From assembly GCA_049976245.1 (NCBI GenBank), contig JBMFIQ010000003.1, positions 1 to 64,000 on the forward strand: 64,000 bases of DNA, written 5' to 3'. The position numbers and the translations under genes are program-made. The notes beneath the pieces were generated by a model that saw nothing but the letters and a program-made list of their open reading frames with translations, searched no databases and was not told the origin of the DNA. The stretch is from Microbacter sp049976245. GTDB lineage: Bacteria; Bacteroidota; Bacteroidia; Bacteroidales; Paludibacteraceae. Shown here in pieces: positions 16,450-25,558 of the stretch (position 1 is its first letter; each line of letters opens with the position of its first letter).

Positions 16450-17493
16450 TTAATGTACGCCAAGGAATTTAAAAAGCCAATAGATCAAAGCAGCAATGAT
16501 TCCGCTGGCAGGGATGGTGACAATCCATGCGGTGATCAGTTGACGGGACAAGCCCCAACGTACGGCCGAGATTCGTTTAAGCATGCCAACGCCCATGATG
16601 GAACCGGCAATGGTATGTGTGGTGCTCACGGGGATGCCTAAGCCTTCAGCCACGCCAAAAAGGGTAATGGAGCCGGCTGTTTCTGCTGCAATTCCTTCGA
16701 AAGGAGTGATTTTGGTGATGCGGGTTCCCATGGTTTTAATAATGCGCATTCCGCCCATTAATGTGCCAATACCGATTGCTGAATAGCAGGTCAAAGGCAC
16801 CCAATCGGGAACGTGATGCAGATCCGTATGTTGAATCCAGGTTGGCACGTCGATGCCGTGTAAGTTAGCGTAATGATTATAGACCGTGAGTGTGGCAATG
16901 ATGATCCCAATCACTTTTTGAGAGTCAGAGCCCCCGTGTCCTAAACTTAATGAAGCGGATGTAAGGAGTTGAAGCCTTCGAAACACTTTATCGGTTTTCT
17001 GTGGGTTGGTTTTTTTCACGATGTGAGTGATCAATGTGGCTACCGAAAGGCCAATAAACATCCCGATGACGGGAGCAAGGACAATGAACAGAGAAGTTTC
17101 GATGATTACACGTTGATTGATGACCGAAAAACTCATGGCATGGGCCACGCCAGCTCCGGCAAAGCCTCCCATGAGTGTGTGTGATGAACTGGATGGGATG
17201 CCGAGCCGCCATGTCAAGAGGTTCCAAATAATCCCGGCAATGACACCTGCAAAAATGACAACCAAATCAATGCTTTCATTGTTCACGGTTTTCGAAACCG
17301 TATCAGCCACTTTCAAGTTAAAGACCCAAAAAGCAAGAAAATTAAAAAAGGCAGCCCACGCAACAGCTTGAAAAGGCGTTAAGACTTTGGTTGAGATGAC
17401 TGTGGCAATGGAATTCGCTGCATCATGGAATCCATTGATCATGTCAAAAATGATGCTGAATACAATGATTAGAATAAGAAGGGTAAAGCTCAT
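16450..17493 (-). CDS. Low-affinity inorganic phosphate transporter, PiT family
   Basis: The 347-residue membrane protein has the two inverted PiT signatures: FDMINGFHDAANSIATVIST near the N-terminus and a second half with ITLFGVAEGLGIPVSTTHTIAGSIMGVG. It imports phosphate, probably as a metal-phosphate complex driven by protons or sodium. The ATG at 17493 follows the stop of the DUF47 gene after 4 bp, so the two are translationally close and co-transcribed. A longer in-frame extension would overlap DUF47 and is rejected. Pairing with a DUF47/PhoU-like gene is the standard arrangement. Confidence 0.93.
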   Translation of the reverse strand: MSFTLLILIIVFSIIFDMINGFHDAANSIATVISTKVLTPFQAVAWAAFFNFLAFWVFNLKVADTVSKTVNNESIDLVVIFAGVIAGIIWNLLTWRLGIPSSSSHTLMGGFAGAGVAHAMSFSVINQRVIIETSLFIVLAPVIGMFIGLSVATLITHIVKKTNPQKTDKVFRRLQLLTSASLSLGHGGSDSQKVIGIIIATLTVYNHYANLHGIDVPTWIQHTDLHHVPDWVPLTCYSAIGIGTLMGGMRIIKTMGTRITKITPFEGIAAETAGSITLFGVAEGLGIPVSTTHTIAGSIMGVGMLKRISAVRWGLSRQLITAWIVTIPASGIIAALIYWLFKFLGVH

Positions 17494-17497
17494 TGAA

Positions 17498-18148
17498 TTA
17501 TGCGTATTTAATAAGAATGCTTTCAATGACATCGCACACGTCTTCACATTTGTCCGTGACGGTTTCTAGTTGATAGTATAATTCTCGTTTTTTCATAATA
17601 TCAATGGCGTTTTTTTCATGTTCGAAGAGGTGTTCGATACCGGTATATAAAACGTCGTCAGCTTGATTTTCAATGCTGTTGACCTGAACAACCGCCTGCA
17701 GACTTTCCTTCACTCCCTTGAAGTCGCGCAACCCTTTGACAGCTAAATTTAATTCTTTGGTGGCTTGTCGAATTAAGTCGGCCAATGATTGAATGGTAAT
17801 GTCTTTGACGGGATCAATTTTATACAGGAGCATGCTTTTTGCTGAGACATAAATAAAATCCGTTACATCGTCGAGTGAGGTGATCAAACTGTGGATGTCT
17901 TCACGGTCAAAAGGAGTGATAAAATTTTTCCCCAGTTCCTCCATGACTTTGTGAGTCAGTTGATCGTTGGCATGTTCAATGTCATGCATCTGATTTTTTA
18001 TTTCTCTTCTCCGATCTTCATCTGATTCGTGTACTAAGCTGATGAGGTGGTCGGCAATCGCACAAACGTTAACAGTATCTTGTTCAAAAAGATCATAGAA
18101 TTTCTTTTCTTTTGGAATAAGAAGTTTGGAGAAAAAATTTGAGTTCAT
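17498..18148 (-). CDS. DUF47/PhoU-like regulator of Pit
   Basis: The 216-residue all-helical product matches the DUF47 (PhoU-related) family that accompanies Pit transporters. Landmarks are PKEKKFYDLFEQ (about 13-24), the acidic metal-site helices DIEHANDQLTHKVMEEL and DREDIHSLITSLDDVTDFI, and a second half with SIENQADDVLYTGIEHLFE and DKCEDVCDVIESILIKYA. The role is presumably to modulate Pit activity. It is the first gene of the operon and has an excellent promoter (18219-18249) overlapped by a dyad. Confidence 0.92.
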   Translation of the reverse strand: MNSNFFSKLLIPKEKKFYDLFEQDTVNVCAIADHLISLVHESDEDRRREIKNQMHDIEHANDQLTHKVMEELGKNFITPFDREDIHSLITSLDDVTDFIYVSAKSMLLYKIDPVKDITIQSLADLIRQATKELNLAVKGLRDFKGVKESLQAVVQVNSIENQADDVLYTGIEHLFEHEKNAIDIMKKRELYYQLETVTDKCEDVCDVIESILIKYA

Positions 18149-18188
18149 GGTTAAATTATTGGTTTATTGTGTAGAACGTAAAATAAAA

Positions 18189-18249
18189 TGTCCATGATAT
18201 GATTGTAAAATGGGTTTACAAATATATCACGGACATTTAGAATTGCAAA
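18189..18249 (-). promoter_or_regulatory. Promoter of the DUF47-pit operon overlapped by a long dyad
   Basis: On the minus strand TTTG (18246-18249), a 19-nt spacer and TATATTTG (18219-18226) match the sigma consensus exactly. A 21-bp inverted repeat (18189-18209 and 18215-18235, two mispairs and one G-T) covers the -7 box. It may be a repressor operator, or it may double as a terminator of the receptor gene that ends at 18277. Confidence 0.6.
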
Positions 18250-18276
18250 AAATATTTAGTTAGAGAAGTTTAATCT

Positions 18277-20730
18277 TTACATCCCATCCATCATATTGTC
18301 CATATTGTTGGTATTGGTGTTTGTGTTGTTTGTTTCAGGTTTTTTGCCGCGTTTGGGATTGGCATTTCCGAAATTATATGAAATGTTGAACATAACCATC
18401 CGTCCGTTAAAGTAGTTGAGGGCTGTTTGTTGGTAATTGGGTCCCCAAGTTTCTATTTTACTGCGGCTGGAGTTAAACAGATCTCGCACATTGAGATTCA
18501 ATACAATTTTTTTATGTGCCAACATTTGTCGAAGTCCCAAGTCCACTTCGTAGCTGCCAAGATTTTTTCCTTGCGAAATGTAGTATGGCGCCGTGTAAGA
18601 TCCGGTGATTTGTGCTGAAATGTTGGCGGGCAGGATGATGTTGGCTATGGATTTTGCATTCCATGAAAAGCTGCTTTGTTCGGGAATGTTAATATTTTGA
18701 TTGTCTTGAACAAAGGTGGAAGCATACAGTTTGTTGTAGTAAAAATCTAAGGTGGTTGTCAAATTGAAAAATCGGGTAAAATTGTCTCTGACTACCGTTT
18801 CTATTCCGCCTGATGTCGTTTTTGATCCATTCATGAAGGTGTTCATCATGATGCCGTTTTGCAACCATTGCACGGATTGAATTCCGTTGGTGGTGTAATG
18901 ATAAAACAAGGAAGCTGAAAGGGTGTGAGCAGTCCACGATTTTAAATAGTTCAATTCAAATGAATTAATGTATTCAGGTGCAAGATTCGGATTCCCGAAA
19001 GACCAGCTTGTGGAGTCCGAAATGTTGACGAACGGATTGATGGATCGTCCTCTTGGCCTGTTGAGACGGCGCGTGTAGTTGATTTGAAACTCGTTGTTCT
19101 GGTTGATCGAATAGTCTAAGAAAAGACTCGGAAACGGTTGAATGTAGTGGATGGTGTAATTTTGTTGTCCCGTTGAAAAATTAATGTACGAGTATTCACC
19201 CCGCAAGCCGATTTGACCGCTGAATTTACCCCATTTATTGCCGTAAGTGGTGTAAGCTGCATAATCCCGCTCAAAATAATCAAACAAATTGGTGATGTTG
19301 GGATCCAATACCTGATTGGTATAGCCGATTACATCGGAGTATTGTTCTTGGTAATTTCCGTCAAAACCTGCCTGTAATTTGCTGTTTGAAGTGAAAAATT
19401 TGGAATAGTCCACTTTTAATTCAGCCGAAGGGCTTTTCCCTGTGGTTGTTTGATTTTGCGATGAGGTGATTTGGTTGGCGTTGTTCCATTGCGTGTAATC
19501 GTTGATCATGCTCGATGGATGACTTGAAAAGCTCAACGAACTGGTTAAATTGGAGCCCAAGGCATCGATTTTGTGCATGTAATTCAGGTTGATGTTGTAC
19601 ATCGTTCGTGTTCCGCCGGTGGCCGTGTTGCGGTAATATTGATTCATTAAATCGTTATTGGCATCAAATGTTTGATTGTTGTTGATGTTTGACATCACTC
19701 CTTTACCAAACATCATAAATCCGTCAAAGCCCAATGAATTTTGTTTGTCTAATCGGTAAGTCATGCCCGCCCGCACAAAGGTTCCCATAAAATGTCGATC
19801 AGCGCTTGAAGTTTGTTTCAATGATGACAGGGTGTCACCGTTTGCAGGATTCAAGAGGTAACGATTGGACCATCCCCCTCCTGAAAATTTCATGTCACGA
19901 CGACCAACGCTGGCATAAGCATCAATTTTGGATGAAGTGAAGTTGAGATTAGCCCCGAGATTGTATCCCAATTTTCCGCGGTCGGGAACCGAAACCCCAC
20001 CTGAAAGGCTACCGTAATATCCCGGTTTAGAGCTTTCTTTCATGATCAAATTGATGATTCCGGCCGATCCTTCGGCACTGTATTTTGCTGATGGATTGGT
20101 GATGACTTCAACTTTGGCAATGCTTCCGGCGGGCATTTCCTGCAAAATGTCTCCTTCGTTATCGGAAGTAATCCCTGCCGGTCGGCCATTGATCCAAATC
20201 TCTACGTTGGAGTTGTTCCGCAACGATACATTCCCATTGACGTCCACACTGACCGAAGGAATGTTTTGCAACATTTCGGCGGCTGATGCGCCTGCTGAAG
20301 TAATATTTTGATCCACGTTAAATACTTTTTTGTCAATGTCAAGTTTCATTTGCGGTCCTTGAGCCTGTACTTCCACTTCACCCAATCTTTTTGAATTGGA
20401 TTTTAATGTAATTCTCCCTAAATCAATGGTTTTTTCATCAATCATGATGACTTTTTGGAAGGTACTGTATCCTAAAAACGATAGCTCCAATTGATAGGAT
20501 CCTGCAGGGACTTTTTCAATGTTAAAACCGCCTTTGGCATCTGTAATGGTTCCTTTGAACATGGTCAGCGGCGTGCCTTTTTTAATGACCACATTGACAT
20601 ATTCCATAGGTTGATTGGTGTCGCCGTCTAATACAATTCCTTTGACTCCTCCATTTGTTTGTGCTGTGATAAGGCTTGTGATGCAGGTCAAAAGCGTGAT
20701 TAAAAAAACAATTCGTTTCATCTTTTTCAT
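18277..20730 (-). CDS. TonB-dependent-receptor-like outer-membrane barrel protein
   Basis: The 817-residue product has a signal peptide (ends near ITAQT), a carboxypeptidase-regulatory-like domain (about 27-110: GVKGIVLDGDTNQPMEYVNV), a plug-like domain with SVDVNGNVSLRNNSNVEIWINGRPAG (in part), and a beta-barrel of the outer-membrane type 3 family. An Asn/Thr/Met-rich tail (NTNTNTNN...MMDGM) follows the last strand. There is no SusD neighbour, so it is not a glycan-utilisation SusC. The ligand is unknown; a peptide, metal or siderophore is possible. The ATG at 20730 is the terminal ATG of repeat copy E. The closely similar architecture at 36646-39165 is a paralog. Confidence 0.88.
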   Translation of the reverse strand: MKKMKRIVFLITLLTCITSLITAQTNGGVKGIVLDGDTNQPMEYVNVVIKKGTPLTMFKGTITDAKGGFNIEKVPAGSYQLELSFLGYSTFQKVIMIDEKTIDLGRITLKSNSKRLGEVEVQAQGPQMKLDIDKKVFNVDQNITSAGASAAEMLQNIPSVSVDVNGNVSLRNNSNVEIWINGRPAGITSDNEGDILQEMPAGSIAKVEVITNPSAKYSAEGSAGIINLIMKESSKPGYYGSLSGGVSVPDRGKLGYNLGANLNFTSSKIDAYASVGRRDMKFSGGGWSNRYLLNPANGDTLSSLKQTSSADRHFMGTFVRAGMTYRLDKQNSLGFDGFMMFGKGVMSNINNNQTFDANNDLMNQYYRNTATGGTRTMYNINLNYMHKIDALGSNLTSSLSFSSHPSSMINDYTQWNNANQITSSQNQTTTGKSPSAELKVDYSKFFTSNSKLQAGFDGNYQEQYSDVIGYTNQVLDPNITNLFDYFERDYAAYTTYGNKWGKFSGQIGLRGEYSYINFSTGQQNYTIHYIQPFPSLFLDYSINQNNEFQINYTRRLNRPRGRSINPFVNISDSTSWSFGNPNLAPEYINSFELNYLKSWTAHTLSASLFYHYTTNGIQSVQWLQNGIMMNTFMNGSKTTSGGIETVVRDNFTRFFNLTTTLDFYYNKLYASTFVQDNQNINIPEQSSFSWNAKSIANIILPANISAQITGSYTAPYYISQGKNLGSYEVDLGLRQMLAHKKIVLNLNVRDLFNSSRSKIETWGPNYQQTALNYFNGRMVMFNISYNFGNANPKRGKKPETNNTNTNTNNMDNMMDGM

Positions 20731-20820
20731 ACGTCAATTTTATTTTTAACGCTAAGTATGTATGGAACTCGCCAAATAGTCATACGCTTGAGCATAAGCT
20801 GTTTTTATGGCTCGTTTCAT
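20728..20820 (-). repeat. Start-codon repeat, copy E
   Basis: On the minus strand it begins ATGAAACGAGCCATAAAAA, contains TATGCTCAAGCGTATGAC, GGCGAGTTCCATAC and TTAGCGTTAAAAATAAAA, and ends GACGTATGAAA. That last ATG is the start codon of the receptor gene. It is one of the best-preserved copies. Confidence 0.9.
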
Positions 20821-20931
20821 TTATAAATTTACCTGTTTGATTGTTTGGATGTTTTTAAAAAAAATCATTACAACAAAAATCTATTAATAAGACTTTGTTT
20901 TAATGTAAAGGTTTAAAATGAGAAGGTGAAA

Positions 20932-22383
20932 TTATCGGAGGTTCGGTAACATATAGGTTTTGTCAAAGGCCAAAATGTTTCCTACATGATTGATTTCCAA
21001 GAATGTAGTTCCTCCGCCGATGCCAAAACTTCCGCTTAAGTAAGCCACCAAATCTTCGCGTTTCATCCATTTACTGCGCAGTAAAAGTCTCAAGGCGGCA
21101 AAGAAATATTCACGCCGATCTTCTTTGTATGCCTGATAAATGGGAATTACGCCATACGAAAGCGCCAATTGACGCATTGGATGTTTGTCGTAACAAATGG
21201 ATAGTACGGGACTTTTGCTCCGGTAGGCTGCCAGAATGCGGGCTGTTTTTCCGGTATAAGTATCGGTAATAATGGCTTTTACGTCTAAATCGGAAGCTGA
21301 TTCTGCTGCATGATGAGCCAGAAATTCGGTGACGTCCATTTCGTCTTTTGAATAGGAGATGCGAATTTCATTTTCAGGTAATTTATTTTTCTCAGCTTCT
21401 TCGGCTATTTTGGCCATGGTTCTTACAGCTTCTATCGGGTATTTCCCGTTGGCGGTTTCTCCGCTTAACATAATGGCATCGGCACGGGAAAAGATGGCAT
21501 TGGCCACATCGGTGACTTCTGCTCTTGTCGGTCGTGGGTTTTCAATCATGGAGTTAAGCATTTGGGTGGCTACTATAACCGGTTTTTTTGCCATGACACT
21601 TTTTCTGATCAAGGTACGCTGAATTGAAGGAATTTTTTCCAATGGAACTTCTATGCCAAGATCGCCTCGGGCAACCATGATGCCATAAGCCTGTTCCAAA
21701 ATTTCGTCAATGTTGTCAACACCTTCCTGATTTTCAATTTTGGCTATGATTTTGATTTGACTTTCGTGTTCGTCCAATATGTTTTGAATGTCAAGGATGT
21801 CTTGTTTGCTTCGAACAAAAGAATGCGCAATGAAGTCAAGGTCGTGTTCAATGGCAAAAAGAATGTAATTTCGATCACGTTCGGTCAAGGATGGAAGGTT
21901 GATTTTTACGCCAGGCACGTTGATACTTTTTTTGCTGCCCAGCACGCCGTCGTTCATCACTTCGCAATACAATGCATTTTGGTCTTTGTCCAATACCCGC
22001 AATTCAAGTTCTCCATCGTCAATCAGGATGTCGCCTCCGATTTGCATTTCTTGCACAAATTTTGGATAGGTCACCGCAATGCAATCGTTGTTGGTCAACT
22101 GATCAGGATTGCCAACAATTTTAATTTTTTGATGCGTTTTGAGGGATAAATCATTGTCCTGACATTTGGTGGTACGTATTTCAGGCCCTTTGGTGTCAAT
22201 GAGGATGGCAATGTATTTTGAAACTTTTCGCACATTGGTGATGATTTTTTCCACCCCTTCCGGAGTAGTGTGCGCAGTATTGATTCTGACCACATTCATT
22301 CCTTCACGAAACAGTGCCCGAATGAATGATTCATCACATCGTAAATCGGAAATGGTGGCAACGATCTTTGTCTTTTTGAACAT
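20932..22383 (-). CDS. pyk: Pyruvate kinase
   Basis: The 483-residue enzyme converts phosphoenolpyruvate and ADP to pyruvate and ATP, the last step of glycolysis. Visible signatures are VVRINTAHTTPEG (about 31-43), DTKGPEIRTT, the active-site strand IKIIAKIENQEG, MVARGDLGIEVP, ATQMLNSMIENPRPTRAEVTDVANAI and MLSGETANGKYP. The C-terminal regulatory domain follows. Length fits bacterial type I/II enzymes. aroQ lies 29 bp upstream on the same strand, so they are probably co-transcribed. Confidence 0.97.
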   Translation of the reverse strand: MFKKTKIVATISDLRCDESFIRALFREGMNVVRINTAHTTPEGVEKIITNVRKVSKYIAILIDTKGPEIRTTKCQDNDLSLKTHQKIKIVGNPDQLTNNDCIAVTYPKFVQEMQIGGDILIDDGELELRVLDKDQNALYCEVMNDGVLGSKKSINVPGVKINLPSLTERDRNYILFAIEHDLDFIAHSFVRSKQDILDIQNILDEHESQIKIIAKIENQEGVDNIDEILEQAYGIMVARGDLGIEVPLEKIPSIQRTLIRKSVMAKKPVIVATQMLNSMIENPRPTRAEVTDVANAIFSRADAIMLSGETANGKYPIEAVRTMAKIAEEAEKNKLPENEIRISYSKDEMDVTEFLAHHAAESASDLDVKAIITDTYTGKTARILAAYRSKSPVLSICYDKHPMRQLALSYGVIPIYQAYKEDRREYFFAALRLLLRSKWMKREDLVAYLSGSFGIGGGTTFLEINHVGNILAFDKTYMLPNLR

Positions 22384-22412
22384 ATTGAGGATGTTTTAAT
22401 AAATGAGCCTTT

Positions 22413-22850
22413 TTATTTAATCTGGGATTGTTTTTGTAGGAGTAACGCTTGAATGGCTAAGGTATAGGAGTTTAATCCAAATCCTGCAATCACACCAAGG
22501 CAAGCTTCCGAAATAAAAGAATGATGCCTGTAGGTTTCACGTTTGAATACATTGGATAAGTGAACTTCAATGACAGGAGCAGGAATGGCCCGCACGGCAT
22601 CGGCCAGTGCTATGGAAGTATGCGTCAAAGCACCGGCATTCAGTACTATTCCATCCATATCAAAGCCGTTTTGATGGAGTTGATCGATTAAATCACCTTC
22701 GTGATTGGATTGAAAAAAGGAAATGAAATGTTCCGGAAATTGAAGTTGAAGCTCGGATAAGAAATCATCGAAGGATCGGTTTCCGTATATTTCCGGTTCT
22801 CTTTTCCCCAATAAATTTAAATTGGGACCGTTTAAAATCAAAATATTCAT
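22413..22850 (-). CDS. aroQ: Type II 3-dehydroquinate dehydratase
   Basis: The 145-residue product removes water from 3-dehydroquinate in the shikimate pathway and forms dodecamers. Motifs are the start ILNGPNLNLLGKREPEIYG with the catalytic Tyr, SNHEGDLIDQLH, VLNAGALTHTSIALADA, and EVHLSNVFKRETYRHHS. The ORF could extend to 22880, but the TATCTTTG box at 22878-22885 overlaps that extension. The start MNILILNGPN at 22850 also matches the family. Confidence 0.96.
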   Translation of the reverse strand: MNILILNGPNLNLLGKREPEIYGNRSFDDFLSELQLQFPEHFISFFQSNHEGDLIDQLHQNGFDMDGIVLNAGALTHTSIALADAVRAIPAPVIEVHLSNVFKRETYRHHSFISEACLGVIAGFGLNSYTLAIQALLLQKQSQIK

Positions 22851-22877
22851 GCAATTATCATCAAAAAGTTTGATAGA

Positions 22878-22885
22878 CAAAGATA
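22878..22885 (-). promoter_or_regulatory. Promoter -7 box of aroQ-pyk
   Basis: The minus strand reads TATCTTTG here, giving a leader of about 20 nt before the aroQ ATG. Confidence 0.55.
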
Positions 22886-23151
22886 CTTTAATTTTAGATG
22901 CTTTGTTGTTCTTTCTTTTTCCGATCGGTTTGTTTTATGTTTTTTTTGCCGAATCAAGCAGTTTCTCCTTGTGTTGATTTTTGAAAATTTGCGCTTTGGC
23001 TTTAAATATTGTGTTTTACAACATAGTTTTATAACATAACTTTAAAACTGATTTTTTAACGATAAGTACCTAAATTGGCAAGGTAAAAAAATCAAAGTTA
23101 AATTATTGATTTTGACTTGTTTTCTAATTATTCATCTTAAAACATACACGT

Positions 23152-25311
23152 ATGAAAGTTTATCAGTCAAACGAGATTAAGAACATCTCTCTCTTGGGAA
23201 ATTCAGGCTGCGGAAAAACCACTCTGGTAGAAGCCATGCTTTACGAGGGTGGAATTATTAAACGGCGTGGCACGGTGGAAAATAAAAATACGGTTTCGGA
23301 TTATTTTCCGGTAGAACATGAGTATGGTTATTCGGTTTTTTCAACCATTGCACATGTTGAATGGAATAACAAAAAAATAAATCTCATTGATTGTCCTGGT
23401 TCGGATGATTTTATTGGAGGAGTAGTGACTTCGCTTAATGTGACTGATACGGCATTGATTGTGTTGAACACCCATTACGGCGTGGAAGTAGAAACTCAAA
23501 ATCATTTTCGTTACACCGAAGAATTTAAAAAGCCTGTGATCTTTGTGGCCAATCAACTGGATCACGAAAAGGCAGAATATGATCAATTGATTGATCAACT
23601 CAAAGAAAGTTTTGGCCCAAAAGTTACACCGATTCAGTTTCCGGTCAATGCAGGGCCTTCTTTCAACGCGGTGATTGATGTTTTAAAGATGAAGATGTAT
23701 CGTTGGAAGCCCGAAGGCGGTGCTGCCGAGGAATTAGATATTCCGGATGAGTTTAGATCTAAAGCCGATGAATTTCATAATGCACTGGTTGAAGCTGCCG
23801 CTGAAAACGATGAATCATTAATGGAAAAATTTTTTGAATCGGGTTCGTTGAGTGAAGACGAAATGCGCTTGGGCATTCACAAAGGCTTGATTCACCGTGA
23901 TGTTTTTCCGGTGTTTTGCGTCAGTGCCTTGCGCGATATGGGCGTCGGTCGGCTTATGGAATTTATTAACAATGTGGTACCTTATGTGGACGAAATGGCT
24001 CATCCACTGACGTTGGATGGAAAAGAGGTGATTCCCGATCCAAATGGTCCAACGAGTTTATTTGTTTTCAAAACAAGTGTTGAACCTCATATCGGCGAAA
24101 TTTCCTATTTTAAAGTGATGTCGGGGAAAGTTCACGAAGGCGATGATTTGCTCAATGTGTCGCGAGGTTCAAAAGAAAGAATCAATCAACTCTTTGTCGT
24201 TGCAGGACAAATTAGGGATAAAGTGGATGAGCTGGTTGCCGGCGATATCGGAGCTACGGTGAAACTCAAAGAAACACGCACGGGAAATACCTTGAACGCC
24301 AAAGGTTGCGATTATGTTTTTCCAAGCATTCATTATCCCGATCCAAAATACCGTCGAGCTATTAAAGCCAAAAATGAGGCAGACGAAGAAAAGTTAAGTG
24401 AGATCCTGACACGAATGCACGAAGAGGATCCAACATGGTTGATCGAAATGTCCAAAGAACTCAAACAAACCATTGTTTACGGGCAGGGCGAATTCCACTT
24501 GCGAACTTTGAAATGGCGGATTGAAAACAACGACAAATTGATGATTGACTTTTTGGAACCAAAAATTCCTTATCGCGAAACCATTACAAAGGCCACACGA
24601 GCTGATTATCGACATAAAAAACAGTCGGGTGGAGCAGGTCAATTTGGAGAAGTTCATATGATCATTGAACCTTATGTTGAAGGCATGGTGCCGCAGGAAA
24701 TTTATAAATTTAACGGACAAGAATACAAGATATCGGTTCGTGACAGACAAGAAATTTCTCTGGAATGGGGTGGTAAATTGGTTTTTATCAACAGCATCGT
24801 TGGGGGAGCCATTGATGCACGTTTTTTGCCAGCTATCCTCAAAGGAGTGATGGATAAAATGGAACAAGGTCCTTTGACCGGTTCGTATGCCCGTGATGTT
24901 CAAGTCATTGTTTATGATGGGAAGATGCATCCGGTCGATTCCAACGAAATTTCTTTTAGGTTGGCAGGTAGAAATGCGTTCAGTATTGCTTTCAAACAGG
25001 CCAATCCTAAATTGTTGGAACCTATATATGATGTGACGGTTTTGGTTCCGTCGGACCGTATGGGTGATGTCATGAGCGATTTGCAGGGAAGACGTGCCGT
25101 CATCATGGGAATGCACAGTGAAAAAGGATTTGAAAAGATTTCAGTTAAAATGCCTTTGAAGGAATTGTCCAGTTATTCTACCACTCTGAGTTCTCTTAGT
25201 GGAGGAAGAGCTTCTTTTACAATGAAGTTTGCAAGTTATGAATTGGTTCCGATGGATGTTCAGGAAAAACTACTGAAAGAATACGAAGCATCTCAACAAG
25301 ATAAAGATTAA
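23152..25311 (+). CDS. EF-G paralog (EF-G2 type) lacking the catalytic histidine
   Basis: The 719-residue product has all EF-G domains: G domain with P-loop GNSGCGKTT (16-24), G4 NQLD and G5 region VSALRD, then domains II to V including a C-terminal elongation-factor fold (SDRMGDVMSDLQGRRAVIMGM). Canonical EF-G has DTPGHVDF in switch II. Here it is DCPGSDDF, with Ser84 in place of the GTPase-activating His, and the switch I stretch GYSVFSTIAHVEW departs from the usual RGITI. A Bacteroides EF-G2 paralog without GTPase activity has been reported to support translation during carbon limitation; equivalence is inferred. It is monocistronic with a strong terminator. Confidence 0.9.
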   Translation: MKVYQSNEIKNISLLGNSGCGKTTLVEAMLYEGGIIKRRGTVENKNTVSDYFPVEHEYGYSVFSTIAHVEWNNKKINLIDCPGSDDFIGGVVTSLNVTDTALIVLNTHYGVEVETQNHFRYTEEFKKPVIFVANQLDHEKAEYDQLIDQLKESFGPKVTPIQFPVNAGPSFNAVIDVLKMKMYRWKPEGGAAEELDIPDEFRSKADEFHNALVEAAAENDESLMEKFFESGSLSEDEMRLGIHKGLIHRDVFPVFCVSALRDMGVGRLMEFINNVVPYVDEMAHPLTLDGKEVIPDPNGPTSLFVFKTSVEPHIGEISYFKVMSGKVHEGDDLLNVSRGSKERINQLFVVAGQIRDKVDELVAGDIGATVKLKETRTGNTLNAKGCDYVFPSIHYPDPKYRRAIKAKNEADEEKLSEILTRMHEEDPTWLIEMSKELKQTIVYGQGEFHLRTLKWRIENNDKLMIDFLEPKIPYRETITKATRADYRHKKQSGGAGQFGEVHMIIEPYVEGMVPQEIYKFNGQEYKISVRDRQEISLEWGGKLVFINSIVGGAIDARFLPAILKGVMDKMEQGPLTGSYARDVQVIVYDGKMHPVDSNEISFRLAGRNAFSIAFKQANPKLLEPIYDVTVLVPSDRMGDVMSDLQGRRAVIMGMHSEKGFEKISVKMPLKELSSYSTTLSSLSGGRASFTMKFASYELVPMDVQEKLLKEYEASQQDKD

Positions 25312-25338
25312 TGGTTTATATGCTTTGATTTATTCCAT

Positions 25339-25371
25339 AAAAGAAGTCGAATGCAATTCGACTTCTTTTTT
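25339..25371 (+). terminator. Intrinsic terminator of the EF-G2-like gene
   Basis: AAAAGAAGTCGAA (25339-25351) pairs with TTCGACTTCTTTT (25357-25369), followed by Ts. The symmetry allows function in both directions. Confidence 0.85.
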
Positions 25372-25445
25372 ATTCGCGAATGCTAAACGCATTTTTACCC
25401 CTAAATTTATTAAATGGTGATGGCTGTTGTCGTCATATAAATGAA

Positions 25446-25453
25446 TATCTTTG
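25446..25453 (+). promoter_or_regulatory. Promoter -7 box of the OPT operon
   Basis: TATCTTTG lies about 105 nt before the ATG at 25559. No well-placed TTTG is upstream. Confidence 0.5.
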
Positions 25454-25558
25454 TAACATGCTATTGATAGCATCATGGTCAATGGTTGAATGTCATGAGA
25501 TTTCGACCGCATAGCGTCATGATTGCATCGTTTTTTTTGACTTTTTATTTTACAATTT

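Noticed and set aside
24394..25116. 240-codon ORF antisense to the EF-G2-like gene
   Set aside because: It is the mirror of a firmly identified gene; composition (His/Phe/Arg-rich) is typical of antisense frames.
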